Shown: positions 7,996 to 22,112, numbered from the stretch's first letter. The stretch: DNA of 53,771 bases from Corynebacterium sp. (GCA_030530875.1 JAUMUD010000013.1:1-53771), one strand, 5' to 3'. The notes: a model not told the origin generated them from the letters alone. Numbers and translations: made by a program.

Positions 7996-10068
7996 GTGAC
8001 AAACCCAGAAAACCTTAATTCCCTTCGTCTACCCGAGCTTCGCGAGATTGCAGCAGGCCTTGGTATCACCAAGATTTCTGCCCTCCGTAAAGGCCCACTG
8101 ATTGAGCTCATTCAAGCAGCTCAGAATGGGGCGGGCTCTGATGCACCATCTTCTCGTTCTGATTCGACCACTAAGACCCGTCGTACTCGTTCCAATAGCC
8201 AGGCTTCTGAGGAGCCAGCTTCTAACGAGGATGAAGCACCACGCCGCAACCCACGTCCTCGTCGCCGTATGCTGCGCTCCACCACTGAGGAACTCGACCA
8301 GGTTGCACCAACCCTGACCGATGATCGCCCAAGCACCGTCACTGTCATCGGTGCAAGCAATGACTCCGCTGAGAATAACGAGTCTGCAAATGACCAAGTC
8401 AGCGATAATAATGATTCCGATAATGAGCAGGGTGAGCGCCGTTATCCTGAGTCCCGCTCCCAGGCACGCCGTCAGCGCCGCTACCGCCAGCGCCAGGCAC
8501 TGCGTGAGCGCAATGAAGCTCAGAAGGCTGAGCGTGCCCGCGTAAATTCCGAGGACTCCGCTGAGGACCTCGAAGAGCGCCGTAATGATGATGAGCGCGC
8601 CGAGCGTCGTTCTAATCGTGCAGAACGCGATGAGCGTAATGAGCGCGCAGACCGTCGTTCCAATCGTGCAGAACGTGACGAGCGTTCTGAGCGTAATGAG
8701 CGCCGTAATAATCGCGAGGATCGTGAAGACCGTCGCAATAACCGCGCAGAACGCGATGAGCGCAATGAGCGCCGTAATAATCGCGAGGATCGCGAAGAGC
8801 GTCGCAATAACCGCGCAGAACGCGAAGAGCGTAATGAGCGTCGCAATAACCGTGAGGACCGCGCTGAGCGCGCAGAGCGCACTGAGAATGCCGAGCCACG
8901 CGTAGAAAGCCCGGAGGATTTCCAGGATATCGCCGGTATTCTCGACATTGTCGATAATGGCATTGCTTTTGTGCGTACCACTGGTTACCGCGAATCCAAG
9001 AATGACGTTTTTGTCTCCCAGCAGATGATTCGCCGTTTTGGCCTTCGTCGCGGTGACGCCATTCAGGGCCAGGTGCGTACCCGCCCAGAGCCAAGCAATA
9101 ACCGCAATAATAACCGCCAGCGCCGCCACAATGCCCTTGTGCGCGTGACCTCGGTTAATGGTCTTGACCCAGAGACCGCACGTACTCGTCCAAAGTTCAG
9201 CTCCTTGACGCCGCTCTATCCTAACCAGCGTCTTCGTCTTGAGACTGAGGCCAAGGTACTCACCACCCGTGTGATTGACCTGGTTATGCCAATTGGTAAG
9301 GGTCAGCGTGCACTCATCGTATCCCCACCAAAGGCCGGTAAGACCACCATCTTGCAGGACATCGCTAATGCGATTACCACCAATAACCCTGAGTGCAAGC
9401 TCATGGTTGTCCTGGTTGATGAGCGCCCTGAAGAAGTTACCGATATGCAGCGCTCCGTCAAGGGCGAGGTCATTGATTCCACCTTCGACCGTCCACCAAG
9501 CGAGCACACCACTGTGGCAGAGCTCGCCATTGAGCGCGCAAAGCGCCTGGTTGAGCTCGGTCATGACGTGGTTGTCCTGCTGGACTCCATTACCCGTCTG
9601 GGCCGTGCATATAACAACTCCAGCCCAGGCTCCGGCCGTATTCTTTCCGGTGGCGTGGACTCCAATGCCCTCTACCCACCAAAGCGCTTCCTGGGTGCTG
9701 CTCGTAATATCGAGGATGGCGGTTCGCTCACCATCATCGCCACCGCCATGGTGGAGACCGGTTCCGCTGGTGATACCGTGATCTTCGAGGAATTCAAGGG
9801 TACCGGCAATGCGGAGCTCAAGCTCGACCGCCGCATCGCCGAGCGCCGTGTCTTCCCAGCAGTGGATATCAACCCATCCGGCACCCGTAAGGATGAACTG
9901 CTTCTTAACCCTGAAGAGGCTAAGATTGTTCACAAGCTGCGCCGTCTGCTTTCCGGCATGGAAAGCCAGGCCGCTATTGACCTCCTGGTCAAGCAGCTGA
10001 AGAAGACCAACAGCAATGGCGAATTCCTGATGCAGATCGCCAAGACTACCGCTATCGAGGAGGATTAA
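7996..10068 (+). CDS. rho: Transcription termination factor Rho
   Basis: A hexameric RNA-dependent ATPase that ends transcription. 690 residues from a GTG start at 7996, behind AAGGAAA. The order is an N-terminal Rho helix-turn domain ([18 protein letters not shown]), a disordered Arg/Asn/Glu/Asp-rich insertion of about 240 residues, the RNA-binding fold, then the ATPase domain with Walker [10 protein letters not shown] and Walker [17 protein letters not shown]. The insertion contains 23-residue tandem repeats (8698-8880). Long inserted Rho proteins are typical of high-GC Gram-positives. It overlaps prfA by one base (TAATG). Confidence 0.95.
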   Translation: MTNPENLNSLRLPELREIAAGLGITKISALRKGPLIELIQAAQNGAGSDAPSSRSDSTTKTRRTRSNSQASEEPASNEDEAPRRNPRPRRRMLRSTTEELDQVAPTLTDDRPSTVTVIGASNDSAENNESANDQVSDNNDSDNEQGERRYPESRSQARRQRRYRQRQALRERNEAQKAERARVNSEDSAEDLEERRNDDERAERRSNRAERDERNERADRRSNRAERDERSERNERRNNREDREDRRNNRAERDERNERRNNREDREERRNNRAEREERNERRNNREDRAERAERTENAEPRVESPEDFQDIAGILDIVDNGIAFVRTTGYRESKNDVFVSQQMIRRFGLRRGDAIQGQVRTRPEPSNNRNNNRQRRHNALVRVTSVNGLDPETARTRPKFSSLTPLYPNQRLRLETEAKVLTTRVIDLVMPIGKGQRALIVSPPKAGKTTILQDIANAITTNNPECKLMVVLVDERPEEVTDMQRSVKGEVIDSTFDRPPSEHTTVAELAIERAKRLVELGHDVVVLLDSITRLGRAYNNSSPGSGRILSGGVDSNALYPPKRFLGAARNIEDGGSLTIIATAMVETGSAGDTVIFEEFKGTGNAELKLDRRIAERRVFPAVDINPSGTRKDELLLNPEEAKIVHKLRRLLSGMESQAAIDLLVKQLKKTNSNGEFLMQIAKTTAIEED
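8698..8880 (+). repeat. 69-bp tandem repeat inside rho
   Basis: Units of 69 bases start at 8698, 8767 and 8836 (the last diverges after about 30 bases). Each encodes a 23-residue unit beginning ERRNNRED. Related but looser repeats lie just upstream ([11 protein letters not shown]). Confidence 0.85.
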
Positions 10069-11141
10069 TGGCAAGCCAGGTCTCCGCAGTAGACGATATT
10101 CTGGCTGAATACCAGGGCCTTGAAGCCCAGCTTGCAGACCCAGAGCTGCACAATGATGCAGCCAGGGCCCGCAAAGTAGGTAAGCGCTACTCTGAGCTTC
10201 AGCCCATTATCAAGGTCAATGATGAGCTCGTCGCCGCCCGCGATGATCTCGAGGCCGCCAAGGAAATGGCCTATGAGGATCATGACTTCCAGGAGGAAGT
10301 TGATCGTCTGGAAAAGCTCGTAGTTGAGCTCGAGGAAAAGCTCGCTGACCTGCTGGCCCCACGCGATCCTCATGACAGTGATGACATTGTCATGGAGATT
10401 AAGTCCGGTGCCGGCGGTGAAGAAGCAGCCCTCTTTGCTGGTGAACTCGCCCGCATGTATCAGCGCTATGCTGAGCGCCACGGCTTTGTCACCGAAATCC
10501 TCGACCTTAACGAGTCCGACCTGGGTGGCGTGAAGGATATGACCATGACCATCCGCTCCAAGCAGCCATCCCGCGATGGCGCTTGGTCGGTCTTCAAGTT
10601 CGAGGGTGGCGTGCACCGCGTGCAGCGTATCCCAGTAACTGAATCCAATGGTCGTATTCAGACTTCCGCCGCTGGTGTGCTGGTTTACCCAGAACCCGAT
10701 GAGGTCGCCGAGGTCGAAATCGACGAGAAGGACCTGCGTATTGATGTCTACCGTTCCTCCGGTAAGGGCGGTCAGGGCGTTAATACCACCGACTCCGCTG
10801 TGCGTATTACCCACCTGCCAACCGGCATTGTGGTGACCTGTCAGAAGGAGCGCTCCCAGATTCAGAACAAGGCCCGCGCTATGCAGGTGCTGGCCGCCCG
10901 CCTCCAGCAGATGGCTGAGGAGCAGGCTGAAGCTGAGGCCGCTGAGGGTCGCGCCGCACAGATTCGCACCATCGACCGCTCGGAGCGAATCCGCACCTAC
11001 AACTGGCCGGAAAACCGCATCACCGACCACCGCATTGGCTATAAGGCCAATAACCTGGACTCTGTCCTCAACGGTGAGCTCGATGACCTCTTTACCGCTT
11101 TGCAGGCTGCCGATCGTGCCGCTCGTCTCGAAAATAGCTAA
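10068..11141 (+). CDS. prfA: Peptide chain release factor 1
   Basis: Recognises UAA and UAG stop codons and releases the nascent peptide. 357 residues, normal length. The catalytic GGQ is in [10 protein letters not shown] at about residue 231, and the stop-codon-reading tripeptide is PVT (in RIPVTES), the usual RF1 form in actinobacteria. Its start overlaps the rho stop by one base. Its 3' end overlaps prmC, whose product methylates the GGQ glutamine. Confidence 0.96.
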   Translation: MASQVSAVDDILAEYQGLEAQLADPELHNDAARARKVGKRYSELQPIIKVNDELVAARDDLEAAKEMAYEDHDFQEEVDRLEKLVVELEEKLADLLAPRDPHDSDDIVMEIKSGAGGEEAALFAGELARMYQRYAERHGFVTEILDLNESDLGGVKDMTMTIRSKQPSRDGAWSVFKFEGGVHRVQRIPVTESNGRIQTSAAGVLVYPEPDEVAEVEIDEKDLRIDVYRSSGKGGQGVNTTDSAVRITHLPTGIVVTCQKERSQIQNKARAMQVLAARLQQMAEEQAEAEAAEGRAAQIRTIDRSERIRTYNWPENRITDHRIGYKANNLDSVLNGELDDLFTALQAADRAARLENS

Positions 11142-12054
11142 AGCTGAAGCCATCCTTGCCGATGCAGGGGTGGCTTCTCCTTTATTTGACGCCCAAACCA
11201 TCGCCGCGCATATCCTCGGCATTGACCGCATGAGCCTGCGCTTCGCTGATGATTTCAGCCCTGAACAGCAGTTGCTTTTCGACGACTACGTTCAGCGCCG
11301 TGCGGCTCGTGAGCCCCTCCAGCACATTCTTGGTACCGCTCCTTTCGGTCCGCTGGACCTCAAGGTTGGCCCCGGTGTCTTCATCCCGCGCCCAGAAACC
11401 GAGCAGCTCGCCGACTGGGCGGCTACCACGGCTTTGGAAATCGCCAGGTCAAAGGCTGGTCGAGTTAAAATTGTGGACTTCTGCACCGGCTCGGGTGCCA
11501 TTGCGTGTTATATCGCGAATGTGCTGAACGAGCATCGCGTGCCAGCAGAAATCTATGCTGTGGAGCTTTCGCCGGCTGCCATTGAGTACGCTAAGGCCAA
11601 TGTCTCAATGGTTGAAAAATTGGCTCGGGAGAATTTTGGGTTTGGGTATGGAAATGGTCCTGCTGAACCCTCGGCAAAAGTGGTAATTTTACACGGAAGT
11701 GTAGATGACCTTGGCCTATTGGAGGCCAATGGGGTGGAAGCGCATAGTCTTGATTTGATTGTGTCTAACCCGCCTTATGTGCCGGAGGGCAGTGCGGTCG
11801 ATGAGGAAACTACCCATGATCCCCATAATGCGGTCTTTGGTGGAGATACCGGCATGGACCTGATGCCTGCGCTATTTTCCCAGGCCAGACGCTATGGCAG
11901 GTTAAATTCTCCGATTCGTATTGAGCATGATGATACGACAGGGCCATTGATGCTTGCTTTGGCAGCCGAGTCCGGGATTGGTTCCGGCCAGATTATTTCG
12001 GATTGGGCGGGCAAACCGCGTTTCTTTGACGGTGTGGTTAGTTCTCCTGATTAG
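11116..12054 (+). CDS. prmC: RF1/RF2 glutamine-N5 methyltransferase
   Basis: Methylates the GGQ glutamine of release factors with S-adenosylmethionine. About 312 residues. The SAM-binding motif is [15 protein letters not shown], and the catalytic NPPY is in [12 protein letters not shown]. The start is placed at GTG 11116, overlapping prfA by 26 bases; the frame stays open further upstream inside prfA, so the true start is not certain. The C-terminal third has a few extra residues and changes in base composition compared with the neighbours. Confidence 0.92.
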   Translation: MPLVSKIAKAEAILADAGVASPLFDAQTIAAHILGIDRMSLRFADDFSPEQQLLFDDYVQRRAAREPLQHILGTAPFGPLDLKVGPGVFIPRPETEQLADWAATTALEIARSKAGRVKIVDFCTGSGAIACYIANVLNEHRVPAEIYAVELSPAAIEYAKANVSMVEKLARENFGFGYGNGPAEPSAKVVILHGSVDDLGLLEANGVEAHSLDLIVSNPPYVPEGSAVDEETTHDPHNAVFGGDTGMDLMPALFSQARRYGRLNSPIRIEHDDTTGPLMLALAAESGIGSGQIISDWAGKPRFFDGVVSSPD

Positions 12055-12069
12055 TCCGGGAACCGTGAG

Positions 12070-12075
12070 TATAAT
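12070..12075 (+). promoter_or_regulatory. -10 box TATAAT before sua5
   Basis: A perfect TATAAT after prmC. Six bases later is a GTG (12082) that opens a 26-codon frame, so the transcript may be leaderless for that short frame. A second promoter-like TATAAG lies at 12119-12124. Confidence 0.5.
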
Positions 12076-12081
12076 GGACGA

Positions 12082-12162
12082 GTGACCTTGGCCGGTCAGA
12101 CTAAAATAGCCGCAGAATCTATAAGACTAAACCGAGGTGTTTGCGTTGAGTCGCATCTTTGA
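12082..12162 (+). CDS. Possible 26-residue leader peptide upstream of sua5
   Basis: GTG 12082 lies 6 bases after a perfect TATAAT. The frame runs 26 codons to TGA at 12160-12162 and overlaps the chosen sua5 start (12146) by 17 bases. Its product is basic and includes the uncommon codons ATA (twice), AGA and CTA. No homolog is known to me and it may be chance. It is listed because promoter, spacing and overlap all fit a leader peptide. Confidence 0.3.
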   Translation: MTLAGQTKIAAESIRLNRGVCVESHL

Positions 12163-12796
12163 TTGTAGTGATCCAGAAAGCCGTGAACTTGGCCTTCAGA
12201 CCGCCCAGAATGCGGTCGCAGGTGGCCGTTTGATTGTCATGCCGACTGATACGGTTTATGGCATTGGCTGTGATGCCTTCAATAATGATGCGGTCGCACG
12301 CCTTCTTGCCGCCAAGCACCGTGGCCCAGATATGCCAGTGGCTGTGCTTGTTGGCTCCTGGGACACCATCACCGGTTTGGTTGCTGAATACCCAGCCGCC
12401 GCACGCACCCTTGTTGAGGCCTTCTGGCCGGGTGCACTCTCCTTGATTATCCGCCAGGCCCCAAGCCTGCCATGGAATCTGGGTGATACCCGCGGCACTG
12501 TGATGCTTCGCATGCCACTGCACCCAGTGGCAATAGAGCTTCTGCGCAAGACCGGCCCAATGGCAGTATCCTCCGCAAATATCTCCGGTATGCCTTCGGC
12601 TACGACTGCCCAAGCAGCTGAGTCCATGCTGGGCGATACTGTGAACTGCTATCTTGATGCTGGTGAATCCACCATCGGCGTTCCATCGACCATTGTGGAT
12701 CTCTCCGGTGATTTTCCAAAGATCCTGCGTGAAGGTTCCATTACTGCAGAGCAAATCGCCGAGGCTCTTGGCTGTACCCCAGAAAGCCTTCGTTAA
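12146..12796 (+). CDS. Threonylcarbamoyl-AMP synthase (Sua5/YrdC)
   Basis: Makes threonylcarbamoyl-AMP from threonine, bicarbonate and ATP for t6A modification of ANN-reading tRNAs. About 216 residues. The YrdC-domain hallmarks are VMPTDTVYGIGCDA, AAKHRGPDMPVAVL and SSANISGMPSA. I prefer TTG 12146 (MSRIFDCSD, as in relatives) because GAGGTG lies 6 bases upstream; GTG 12137 is also in frame but lies inside that site. The 3' end overlaps wecA by one base (TAATG). Confidence 0.92.
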   Translation: MSRIFDCSDPESRELGLQTAQNAVAGGRLIVMPTDTVYGIGCDAFNNDAVARLLAAKHRGPDMPVAVLVGSWDTITGLVAEYPAAARTLVEAFWPGALSLIIRQAPSLPWNLGDTRGTVMLRMPLHPVAIELLRKTGPMAVSSANISGMPSATTAQAAESMLGDTVNCYLDAGESTIGVPSTIVDLSGDFPKILREGSITAEQIAEALGCTPESLR

Positions 12797-13968
12797 TGGG
12801 TGTACCTCTCCGTGAGTTAGGCATGGTAGTGCTCACGGCCTGTGTGGTGACATATCTCGCCACCGGCCTTGTGCGCTACCTCTTTATGCGTTATGGCCAT
12901 ATGGCCGCTATCCGTGAGCGCGATGTGCACACTGTGCCAAAGCCACGTCTTGGCGGTGCCGCAATGATGCTTGGCTTCCTTGCCGCCGTCTTGGTGGCGG
13001 GGCAGTTGCCAGCGCTCACCCGTGGCTTTAAGCCCGTGACCCCGGAAATGTCCGCAGTTGTGTGGGCAGCGGTGGTCATTGTGATTGTGGGTGTCATTGA
13101 CGATATATTCGAACTTGATGCCCTAACCAAACTCATCGGCCAATTAGTGGGCGCCGTGCTCATGAGTATTTTGGGTCTGACCTGGACCCTGTTGTATTTC
13201 CCGATTAGCGGTGGCACCACGGTCATTCTTGACCAATTCCAGTCAACAGTCTTGACTACCATCTTCACAGTCACCCTCATTAATGCCATTAACTTCGTCG
13301 ACGGCCTTGATGGTTTGGCCGCTGGCCTTGGCATGATTGGTGGCCTGTCCATTCTGATCTTCTCCCTGGCTATTCTTCATGACCAGGGTGGTACGGTCTC
13401 CGCATACCCACCGGCAATTATTGCGGCCGCCCTTGTTGGTCTCTGCGCAGGCTTCCTGCCTCATAACTTTGAGCCCTCCCGCATTTTCATGGGTGACTCA
13501 GGCTCCATGCTCATTGGTCTGCTGTTGGCTGCGGCTTCCACCTCTGCCTCCGGCAAGATCAATATGAGCCTCTATGGCACCGCTGACTTCATTGCGGTTA
13601 TGAGCCCATTCCTCGTGGTTCTGGCAGCACTCAGTGTGCCACTGCTGGACCTTGTGATGGCAGTCTTTAGGCGCCTTGCTCGTGGCCAAAGTCCATTTGC
13701 CGCTGACAAGATGCACCTCCACCACAGGCTGTTGCGCCTGGGACACACCCACCGCCGCGTGGTCCTGGTCCTTTATGCCTGGGTTGGTGCTGTTTCCTTC
13801 GGTACTGTGGCCTTTACAGTCTTCCCAGCCACCTGGGCGCTTTGTGGCATGATAACCGCCATTATTTGCGCAGTCCTGCTTACTATCTATCCAATTCGTC
13901 GAGATAGGAAGCATGCACGCCTTGCTGCCACAGCAGCAGGGGAATATACACCTCGTCACCGCAGGTAA
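12796..13968 (+). CDS. wecA: Undecaprenyl/decaprenyl-phosphate GlcNAc-1-phosphate transferase
   Basis: An integral membrane enzyme of the MraY/WecA family that moves a sugar-1-phosphate to polyprenyl phosphate; in corynebacteria this starts linker synthesis for the arabinogalactan wall. The 390-residue protein has about 10-11 hydrophobic segments. Conserved cytoplasmic motifs are GVIDDIFELDALTK, NAINFVDGLDGLA, FMGDSGSMLIG and the histidine motif DKMHLHHRLL. It overlaps the sua5 stop by one base and is followed by a terminator at 13993-14022. Confidence 0.92.
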   Translation: MGVPLRELGMVVLTACVVTYLATGLVRYLFMRYGHMAAIRERDVHTVPKPRLGGAAMMLGFLAAVLVAGQLPALTRGFKPVTPEMSAVVWAAVVIVIVGVIDDIFELDALTKLIGQLVGAVLMSILGLTWTLLYFPISGGTTVILDQFQSTVLTTIFTVTLINAINFVDGLDGLAAGLGMIGGLSILIFSLAILHDQGGTVSAYPPAIIAAALVGLCAGFLPHNFEPSRIFMGDSGSMLIGLLLAAASTSASGKINMSLYGTADFIAVMSPFLVVLAALSVPLLDLVMAVFRRLARGQSPFAADKMHLHHRLLRLGHTHRRVVLVLYAWVGAVSFGTVAFTVFPATWALCGMITAIICAVLLTIYPIRRDRKHARLAATAAGEYTPRHRR

Positions 13969-13992
13969 ATATTGTCATTGCTTCTATAGTCA

Positions 13993-14022
13993 AAAATGCC
14001 GCTGCTTTAGCAGTGGCATTTT
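13993..14022 (+). terminator. Terminator after wecA
   Basis: 14-bp stem with one G-U pair (13993-14006 with 14009-14022), an A-tract before and a T-tract at the end of the stem. It lies 24 bases after wecA. Confidence 0.75.
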
Positions 14023-14058
14023 CTGTGTGGTGCGGAGCACAGGGGTGGGGAAATCACG

Positions 14059-14064
14059 TACTAT
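14059..14064 (+). promoter_or_regulatory. Candidate -10 box TACTAT for atpI
   Basis: TACTAT about 90 bases before the atpI start, in the 186-base gap after wecA. No clear -35 box. Motif match only. Confidence 0.25.
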
Positions 14065-14154
14065 GGCTACATACGCGGGTGCACGCACAGATCGTGACCG
14101 CAGTCTCTTTTATTCCAATTATCTCAATTCCCAATTCCGGATAGGAAAGAAAAT

Positions 14155-14631
14155 ATGGAATCCAACCAATCCAATAACCCAGAGTCGAATAAGCCATCCA
14201 ACTCGGGCGCTTCGGGGACCACTAATGCCGCCCAGGATGCTTTCCCAGTTCAGAGCGGGCGCACTCCGCAGCAGAAGTTCCGCGCGGCGATGATTTGGTC
14301 CCTGGTGGGCCTTGGAATTGTCGCAGTGATTATGTTGGTGCTGTGGACGCTGGTGCTTGGCATGGCAGGCTTCGTGGCCGCTGTGATCGGCGTCGCCTTT
14401 GGTGGAGGATTCGTCCTCATTACTCTCATTAGTTTTGTAGCTACGATGAAAAAACCTGCCAATCTTATGGCAGCAGTGGTACTAGGTAGTTGGTTGCTCA
14501 AAATGCTCATTGCGATCATTGTTTGTGCAGCTCTTCGCCATGCAAGCTTCCTTAATGGCAAGGCTTTTGCCATCACGGTTATCTGTGCATTGCTTGTCAC
14601 AATCCCCGCTGAGGTTAAAGCTACCCTCTAA
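14155..14631 (+). CDS. atpI: ATP synthase accessory membrane protein AtpI
   Basis: A 158-residue protein in the position of AtpI, which helps assemble the Fo c-ring. The first 40 residues are hydrophilic (Asn/Ser/Gln-rich). Four hydrophobic segments follow from about residue 46. The ATG is preceded by AGGAAAG. The 3' end overlaps the 5' arm of a terminator (14622-14646), so most transcripts may stop before atpB. Confidence 0.8.
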   Translation: MESNQSNNPESNKPSNSGASGTTNAAQDAFPVQSGRTPQQKFRAAMIWSLVGLGIVAVIMLVLWTLVLGMAGFVAAVIGVAFGGGFVLITLISFVATMKKPANLMAAVVLGSWLLKMLIAIIVCAALRHASFLNGKAFAITVICALLVTIPAEVKATL

Positions 14632-14646
14632 TGGGGGTATTTTTTT
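14622..14646 (+). terminator. Terminator overlapping the end of atpI
   Basis: A 7-bp stem (14622-14628 with 14633-14639, one G-U pair, 4-base loop) followed directly by seven T residues. The 5' arm lies inside the last codons of atpI. It separates atpI from atpBEFHAGDC. Confidence 0.75.
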
Positions 14647-14983
14647 AGGCTCACAGAGTGCCGGTTTTTGTGACCCAGGGAACTCAATTTTGTGGCATAG
14701 TAGACACTCATAGGGTAATGAAAACGAGCTGATAGGTGAGCACTACCCCCAAATGGGGGTATGTGCTTTAAATCATATATTTAGTATTTGTGCTGGTAGA
14801 GAGAATTTTGGCAATTTTCTGAAAGGGTTTGATCTGTAGTTTCGGGTCGCTGGGAACCTCTGAGGCCGTTTCTTCGTTAATATAGGCTTTGGGTTTATCC
14901 CCGGTGACCGCCTGTGATGATGTGCGACGGAGTTACACAGCGGTCCGGTTTAATTTCAGACGTCCATCGCACCACCTCTTGGG
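14647..14983 (+). promoter_or_regulatory. Promoter and structured leader of atpBEFHAGDC
   Basis: A 337-base gap without a gene. It holds a possible -10 TAGGGT at 14711-14716. A hairpin follows (7-bp inner stem 14744-14750 with 14755-14761, outer stem 14739-14743 with 14763-14767) with nearly the same stem and loop as the atpI terminator. A second imperfect hairpin is at 14906-14916 with 14936-14945. A small stem (14972-14976 with 14983-14987) covers the GTG at 14984. The long untranslated leader suggests post-transcriptional control. Confidence 0.5.
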
Positions 14984-16146
<1,163 letters not shown>

Positions 16147-16164
16147 TAACGAACGGACACTACT

Positions 16165-16728
16165 ATGACGACATTGTATTTGGCAGCAGGAGAGAGCAAT
16201 TTGCCCTTGCAGGGCGAATTTAATGCGCTGCTTCCTACGCCATACGACATGGTATGGTCCCTTGTTTGCTTTATCGTAGTTGTTATTGTCTTCTGGAAGT
16301 TCGTTCTTCCATTGTTCCGCAATGTTCTTGCAGAACGTGAAGACCGTATCAAGGGCGGCATCCAGCGCGCCGAGGCAGCTCAGGCTGAGGCCAATGAGGC
16401 CAAGCAGCGTTATGAGCAGCAGCTCGCTGAAGCCCATGGTGAAGGTAGCGTCATTCGCGAGAAGGCTCGTGAAGAGGCTAAGCGCTTCAAGGCAGATAAG
16501 GAAGCAGAAGCTCTCGCCGAGAGCAACCGAATTATTGAGGCTGGCGAAAAGCAGCTTGCCGCTCAGCGTGAGCAGGTAGTTGCCGAACTTCGTCGAGAAA
16601 TGGGTCAGCATTCCATCGACCTGGCCGAGCGTCTTATCGGAGAGCAGCTCTCCGATGATGTTAAGCGTTCTGGCACCATCGATGCATTCCTGGACCAGCT
16701 CGACAAGGTTAAGCCGGCAGGAAAGTGA
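16165..16728 (+). CDS. atpF: ATP synthase Fo subunit b
   Basis: A 187-residue stator subunit. After about 30 residues there is one membrane segment ([16 protein letters not shown]), then a long charged helix rich in Ala, Glu and Lys that forms the peripheral stalk as a coiled coil. It overlaps atpH by 4 bases (GTGA). Confidence 0.95.
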   Translation: MTTLYLAAGESNLPLQGEFNALLPTPYDMVWSLVCFIVVVIVFWKFVLPLFRNVLAEREDRIKGGIQRAEAAQAEANEAKQRYEQQLAEAHGEGSVIREKAREEAKRFKADKEAEALAESNRIIEAGEKQLAAQREQVVAELRREMGQHSIDLAERLIGEQLSDDVKRSGTIDAFLDQLDKVKPAGK

Positions 16729-17534
16729 GCGACATGCACGCAGCGAGCCGCGAAGCACTAGAGGCATTGACCGCTGAGGTTTCCTTCAGCGATGTCGCTA
16801 GCGCCGCACAGACCGGTACCGAATTATTCGAAGTCGTCGAGGCCCTCGACGGCGACCGTGGCCTGCGCATTGCAGTGGCTGATCAAGCTGCGCCCGTCGA
16901 AAAGCGGATGGAACTGCTTAAGACCCTCTTTGCTAGCCGTGTTTCCGCAGCCACCCTGGCTGTCCTGGAAAAGGCAACCGCAAAGAACTGGTCCTATCCT
17001 CGTGAATACCGTGCAGGTCTCATCATCCTGGGTCGCCGCGCCATTCTTAGCGCAGCCCAGCTTGAGGGTCGCCTCCCACAGGTAGAGGAAGAGCTCTTCC
17101 GCCTTTCACGCCTCCTGTGCGATGAGCCACAACTGGTTTCATTGCTCAGCGACCGCAACGCCCCAGCACAGAAGAAGCGCGAGCTTTTTGCTAGCGTCCT
17201 CTATGGCAAGGTTACAAGCTTTACTGAGGCCCTTGCTCTGCAGGTGGTTGGTCGCCCAGAGAATAACGTGATTGATGATATCGAGGCACTGTCCAAGTTC
17301 GCAGCCGAGCTGCAGAACCGCGACATCGCCAAGGTACGCACCAGCGTTGCTCTGAATGAAGGACAGGAAAAGGCGCTGGCTGAGAAACTTGGCCAGATCT
17401 ATGGTCGTGCAATGAGCATCCATGCTGAGGTTGATTCCAGCCTCCTTGGTGGCATGATCGTTCACGTTGGTGATGAAGTTATTGACGGCAGTATCTCTGG
17501 CATGCTTGCTAAGATGCGTGCTCGTCTGGCCTAA
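16725..17534 (+). CDS. atpH: ATP synthase F1 subunit delta
   Basis: 269 residues, long for a delta subunit but usual in corynebacteria and relatives. It joins the b stalk to the top of the alpha/beta hexamer. The C-terminal signature [20 protein letters not shown] is clear. The start is GTG 16725 overlapping the atpF stop; ATG 16734 is a possible alternative. Confidence 0.94.
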   Translation: MSDMHAASREALEALTAEVSFSDVASAAQTGTELFEVVEALDGDRGLRIAVADQAAPVEKRMELLKTLFASRVSAATLAVLEKATAKNWSYPREYRAGLIILGRRAILSAAQLEGRLPQVEEELFRLSRLLCDEPQLVSLLSDRNAPAQKKRELFASVLYGKVTSFTEALALQVVGRPENNVIDDIEALSKFAAELQNRDIAKVRTSVALNEGQEKALAEKLGQIYGRAMSIHAEVDSSLLGGMIVHVGDEVIDGSISGMLAKMRARLA

Positions 17535-17602
17535 ACCAGCCGGATAATTCGAGCGAATAATTCAGATAGTCCATTTATAAATTTATTGAGAGCAGGAAGA
17601 AC

Positions 17603-19249
17603 ATGGCGGAGTTGACGATCTCCTCCGACGAGATTCGTAGCGCGATCGCAAACTACACCTCGAGCTACTCGCCAGAGGCCTCCCGAGAGGAGGTTGGCGT
17701 TGTCATTTCTACAGCTGACGGCATTGCGCAGGTCGCAGGTATGCCATCAGTTATGGCAAACGAGCTGCTCGAGTTCCCAGGCGGCGTCATCGGCGTTGCT
17801 CAGAACCTTGATACCGACCACATCGGTGTTGTGGTTCTCGGTGCTTACGAGTCCCTGAAAGAGGGCGACGAAGTGAAGAGGACAGGCGACGTTCTGTCCA
17901 TCCCAGTTGGCGATAACTTCCTTGGTCGCGTTATTAACCCACTGGGCCAGCCTATCGACGGCCAGGGCCCAATTGCCGCAGAAACTGACCGTGTCCTGGA
18001 ACTCCAGGCACCAGGCGTTCTGCAGCGTCAGCCAGTTGGCGAGCCAATGCAGACTGGTATTAAGGCTATTGACGCCATGACCCCAATCGGTCGTGGTCAG
18101 CGTCAGTTGGTCATTGGTGACCGTAAGACCGGTAAGACCGCGGTCTGCTTGGACACCATTTTGAACCAGAAGGATAACTGGCTCTCTGGCGATCCTAAGA
18201 AGCAGGTTCGTTGTATTTATGTGGCCATTGGCCAGAAGGGTTCCACTATCGCCGCAGTGCGTAAGACCCTTGAGGACAATGGTGCGTTGGAGTACACCAC
18301 CATCGTGGCTGCTCCAGCTTCCGATTCCGCTGGCTTCAAGTGGCTGGCACCATTCGCTGGTGCTGCTCTTGGTCAGCACTGGATGTACGATGGCAAGCAC
18401 GTTCTGATCATTTATGATGATCTGACCAAGCAGGCTGAGGCCTACCGTGCCATCTCCCTTCTGCTTCGTCGTCCACCAGGACGTGAGGCTTATCCAGGTG
18501 ACGTCTTCTACCTCCACTCCCGTCTGCTTGAGCGTGCAGCTAAGCTTTCCGACGATCTGGGTGCAGGTTCCATGACGGCACTGCCAATCATTGAGACCAA
18601 GGCTAATGACGTCTCGGCCTTCATTCCTACCAACGTGATTTCTATTACCGATGGTCAGGTCTTCTTGGAGTCCGATCTCTTTAACCAGGGTGTTCGCCCA
18701 GCTATTAACGTGGGTGTTTCCGTTTCCCGTGTGGGTGGTGCCGCACAGACCAAGGGTATGAAGAAGGTTTCTGGTACCTTGCGTCTGGACCTCGCCGCTT
18801 ACCGTGACCTCCAGGCCTTCGCCGCCTTCGCTTCTGACCTTGATGCTGCATCCAAGGCTCAGCTCGAGCGTGGTCAGCGTCTGGTTGAGCTGCTTAAGCA
18901 GGCCGAGAACCACCCAATGAAGGTTGAGGACCAGATGGTTTCCATCTACCTCGCTTCTCAGGGTGAATTTGACGCCGTTCCTGTGGCTGATATCCGTCGC
19001 TTTGAGGGTGAGCTTCACGCTTACCTCCACACCAATATCCCACAGGTTTATGAGCAGATCGCTGGCGGTCAGCCATTCTCCGAAGAGTCCCAGGCAACCC
19101 TGGTCGAGGCCACCAAGGCCTTCAAGGGCGAGTTCGTGACCTCTGATGGTACCCGAATCATCCGCGAGGAAGCCGTTGCTCCAATGGCTGAGTCCGAGGT
19201 GAAGAAGAACCAGATCACGGTTTCTCGCAAGACCAACAAGGACCAATAA
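17603..19249 (+). CDS. atpA: ATP synthase F1 subunit alpha
   Basis: 548 residues. The non-catalytic nucleotide-binding subunit, with P-loop [10 protein letters not shown] near residue 175 and the signature [17 protein letters not shown]. The ribosome site AGGAAG precedes the ATG. The C-terminal extension is charged. Third subunit type of the F1 head, between delta and gamma genes. Confidence 0.98.
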   Translation: MAELTISSDEIRSAIANYTSSYSPEASREEVGVVISTADGIAQVAGMPSVMANELLEFPGGVIGVAQNLDTDHIGVVVLGAYESLKEGDEVKRTGDVLSIPVGDNFLGRVINPLGQPIDGQGPIAAETDRVLELQAPGVLQRQPVGEPMQTGIKAIDAMTPIGRGQRQLVIGDRKTGKTAVCLDTILNQKDNWLSGDPKKQVRCIYVAIGQKGSTIAAVRKTLEDNGALEYTTIVAAPASDSAGFKWLAPFAGAALGQHWMYDGKHVLIIYDDLTKQAEAYRAISLLLRRPPGREAYPGDVFYLHSRLLERAAKLSDDLGAGSMTALPIIETKANDVSAFIPTNVISITDGQVFLESDLFNQGVRPAINVGVSVSRVGGAAQTKGMKKVSGTLRLDLAAYRDLQAFAAFASDLDAASKAQLERGQRLVELLKQAENHPMKVEDQMVSIYLASQGEFDAVPVADIRRFEGELHAYLHTNIPQVYEQIAGGQPFSEESQATLVEATKAFKGEFVTSDGTRIIREEAVAPMAESEVKKNQITVSRKTNKDQ

Positions 19250-19265
19250 GGACTAGGAATTAACC

Positions 19266-21667
<2,402 letters not shown>

Positions 21668-21668
21668 T

Positions 21669-22040
21669 ATGGCTGAGCTAAATGTTGAACTGGTAGCCGT
21701 CGAGCGTATGCTCTGGGAAGGCAAGGCCACCATCCTCACTGCCCAGACCACTGAAGGTGAGATTGGCGTCCTTCCGGGCCATGAGCCCATGCTCGGCCAG
21801 CTCGTGGGTCACGGTATTGTGACCATCCGTCCGGTCGATGGTGAGAAGCTCACCGCCGCTGTGACGGGTGGCTTCCTCTCCGTCTCCCGTGAAAAGGTGA
21901 CTGTTCTTGCCGATACCGCCGTGTGGGCCAATGAGGTCGACAAGGCACAGGCTGAGGCCAACCTCAAGTCCGATGACCCTGAGGTTGTCTCCGCTGCCCG
22001 TGGCCAGCTTGCCGCACTTGCTCGTGCGCAGGAAGCTTAA
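21669..22040 (+). CDS. atpC: ATP synthase F1 subunit epsilon
   Basis: 123 residues. The beta-sandwich domain ([15 protein letters not shown]) comes first, then a C-terminal helical part that may restrain ATP hydrolysis. One base separates it from atpD. Last gene of the operon before terminator 22113-22140. Confidence 0.95.
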   Translation: MAELNVELVAVERMLWEGKATILTAQTTEGEIGVLPGHEPMLGQLVGHGIVTIRPVDGEKLTAAVTGGFLSVSREKVTVLADTAVWANEVDKAQAEANLKSDDPEVVSAARGQLAALARAQEA

Positions 22041-22112
22041 GCCAAGCAGCGAACAAAGCCAATGGCCAATGGTCAAAGACCAAAGGTTAAAAGGCTAAAA
22101 ACAGTTTAGGTT

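Noticed and set aside
8029-10074. Long open frame antisense to rho (681 codons)
   Set aside because: Shadow of the Arg/Glu-rich rho repeats; no start signal or domain.
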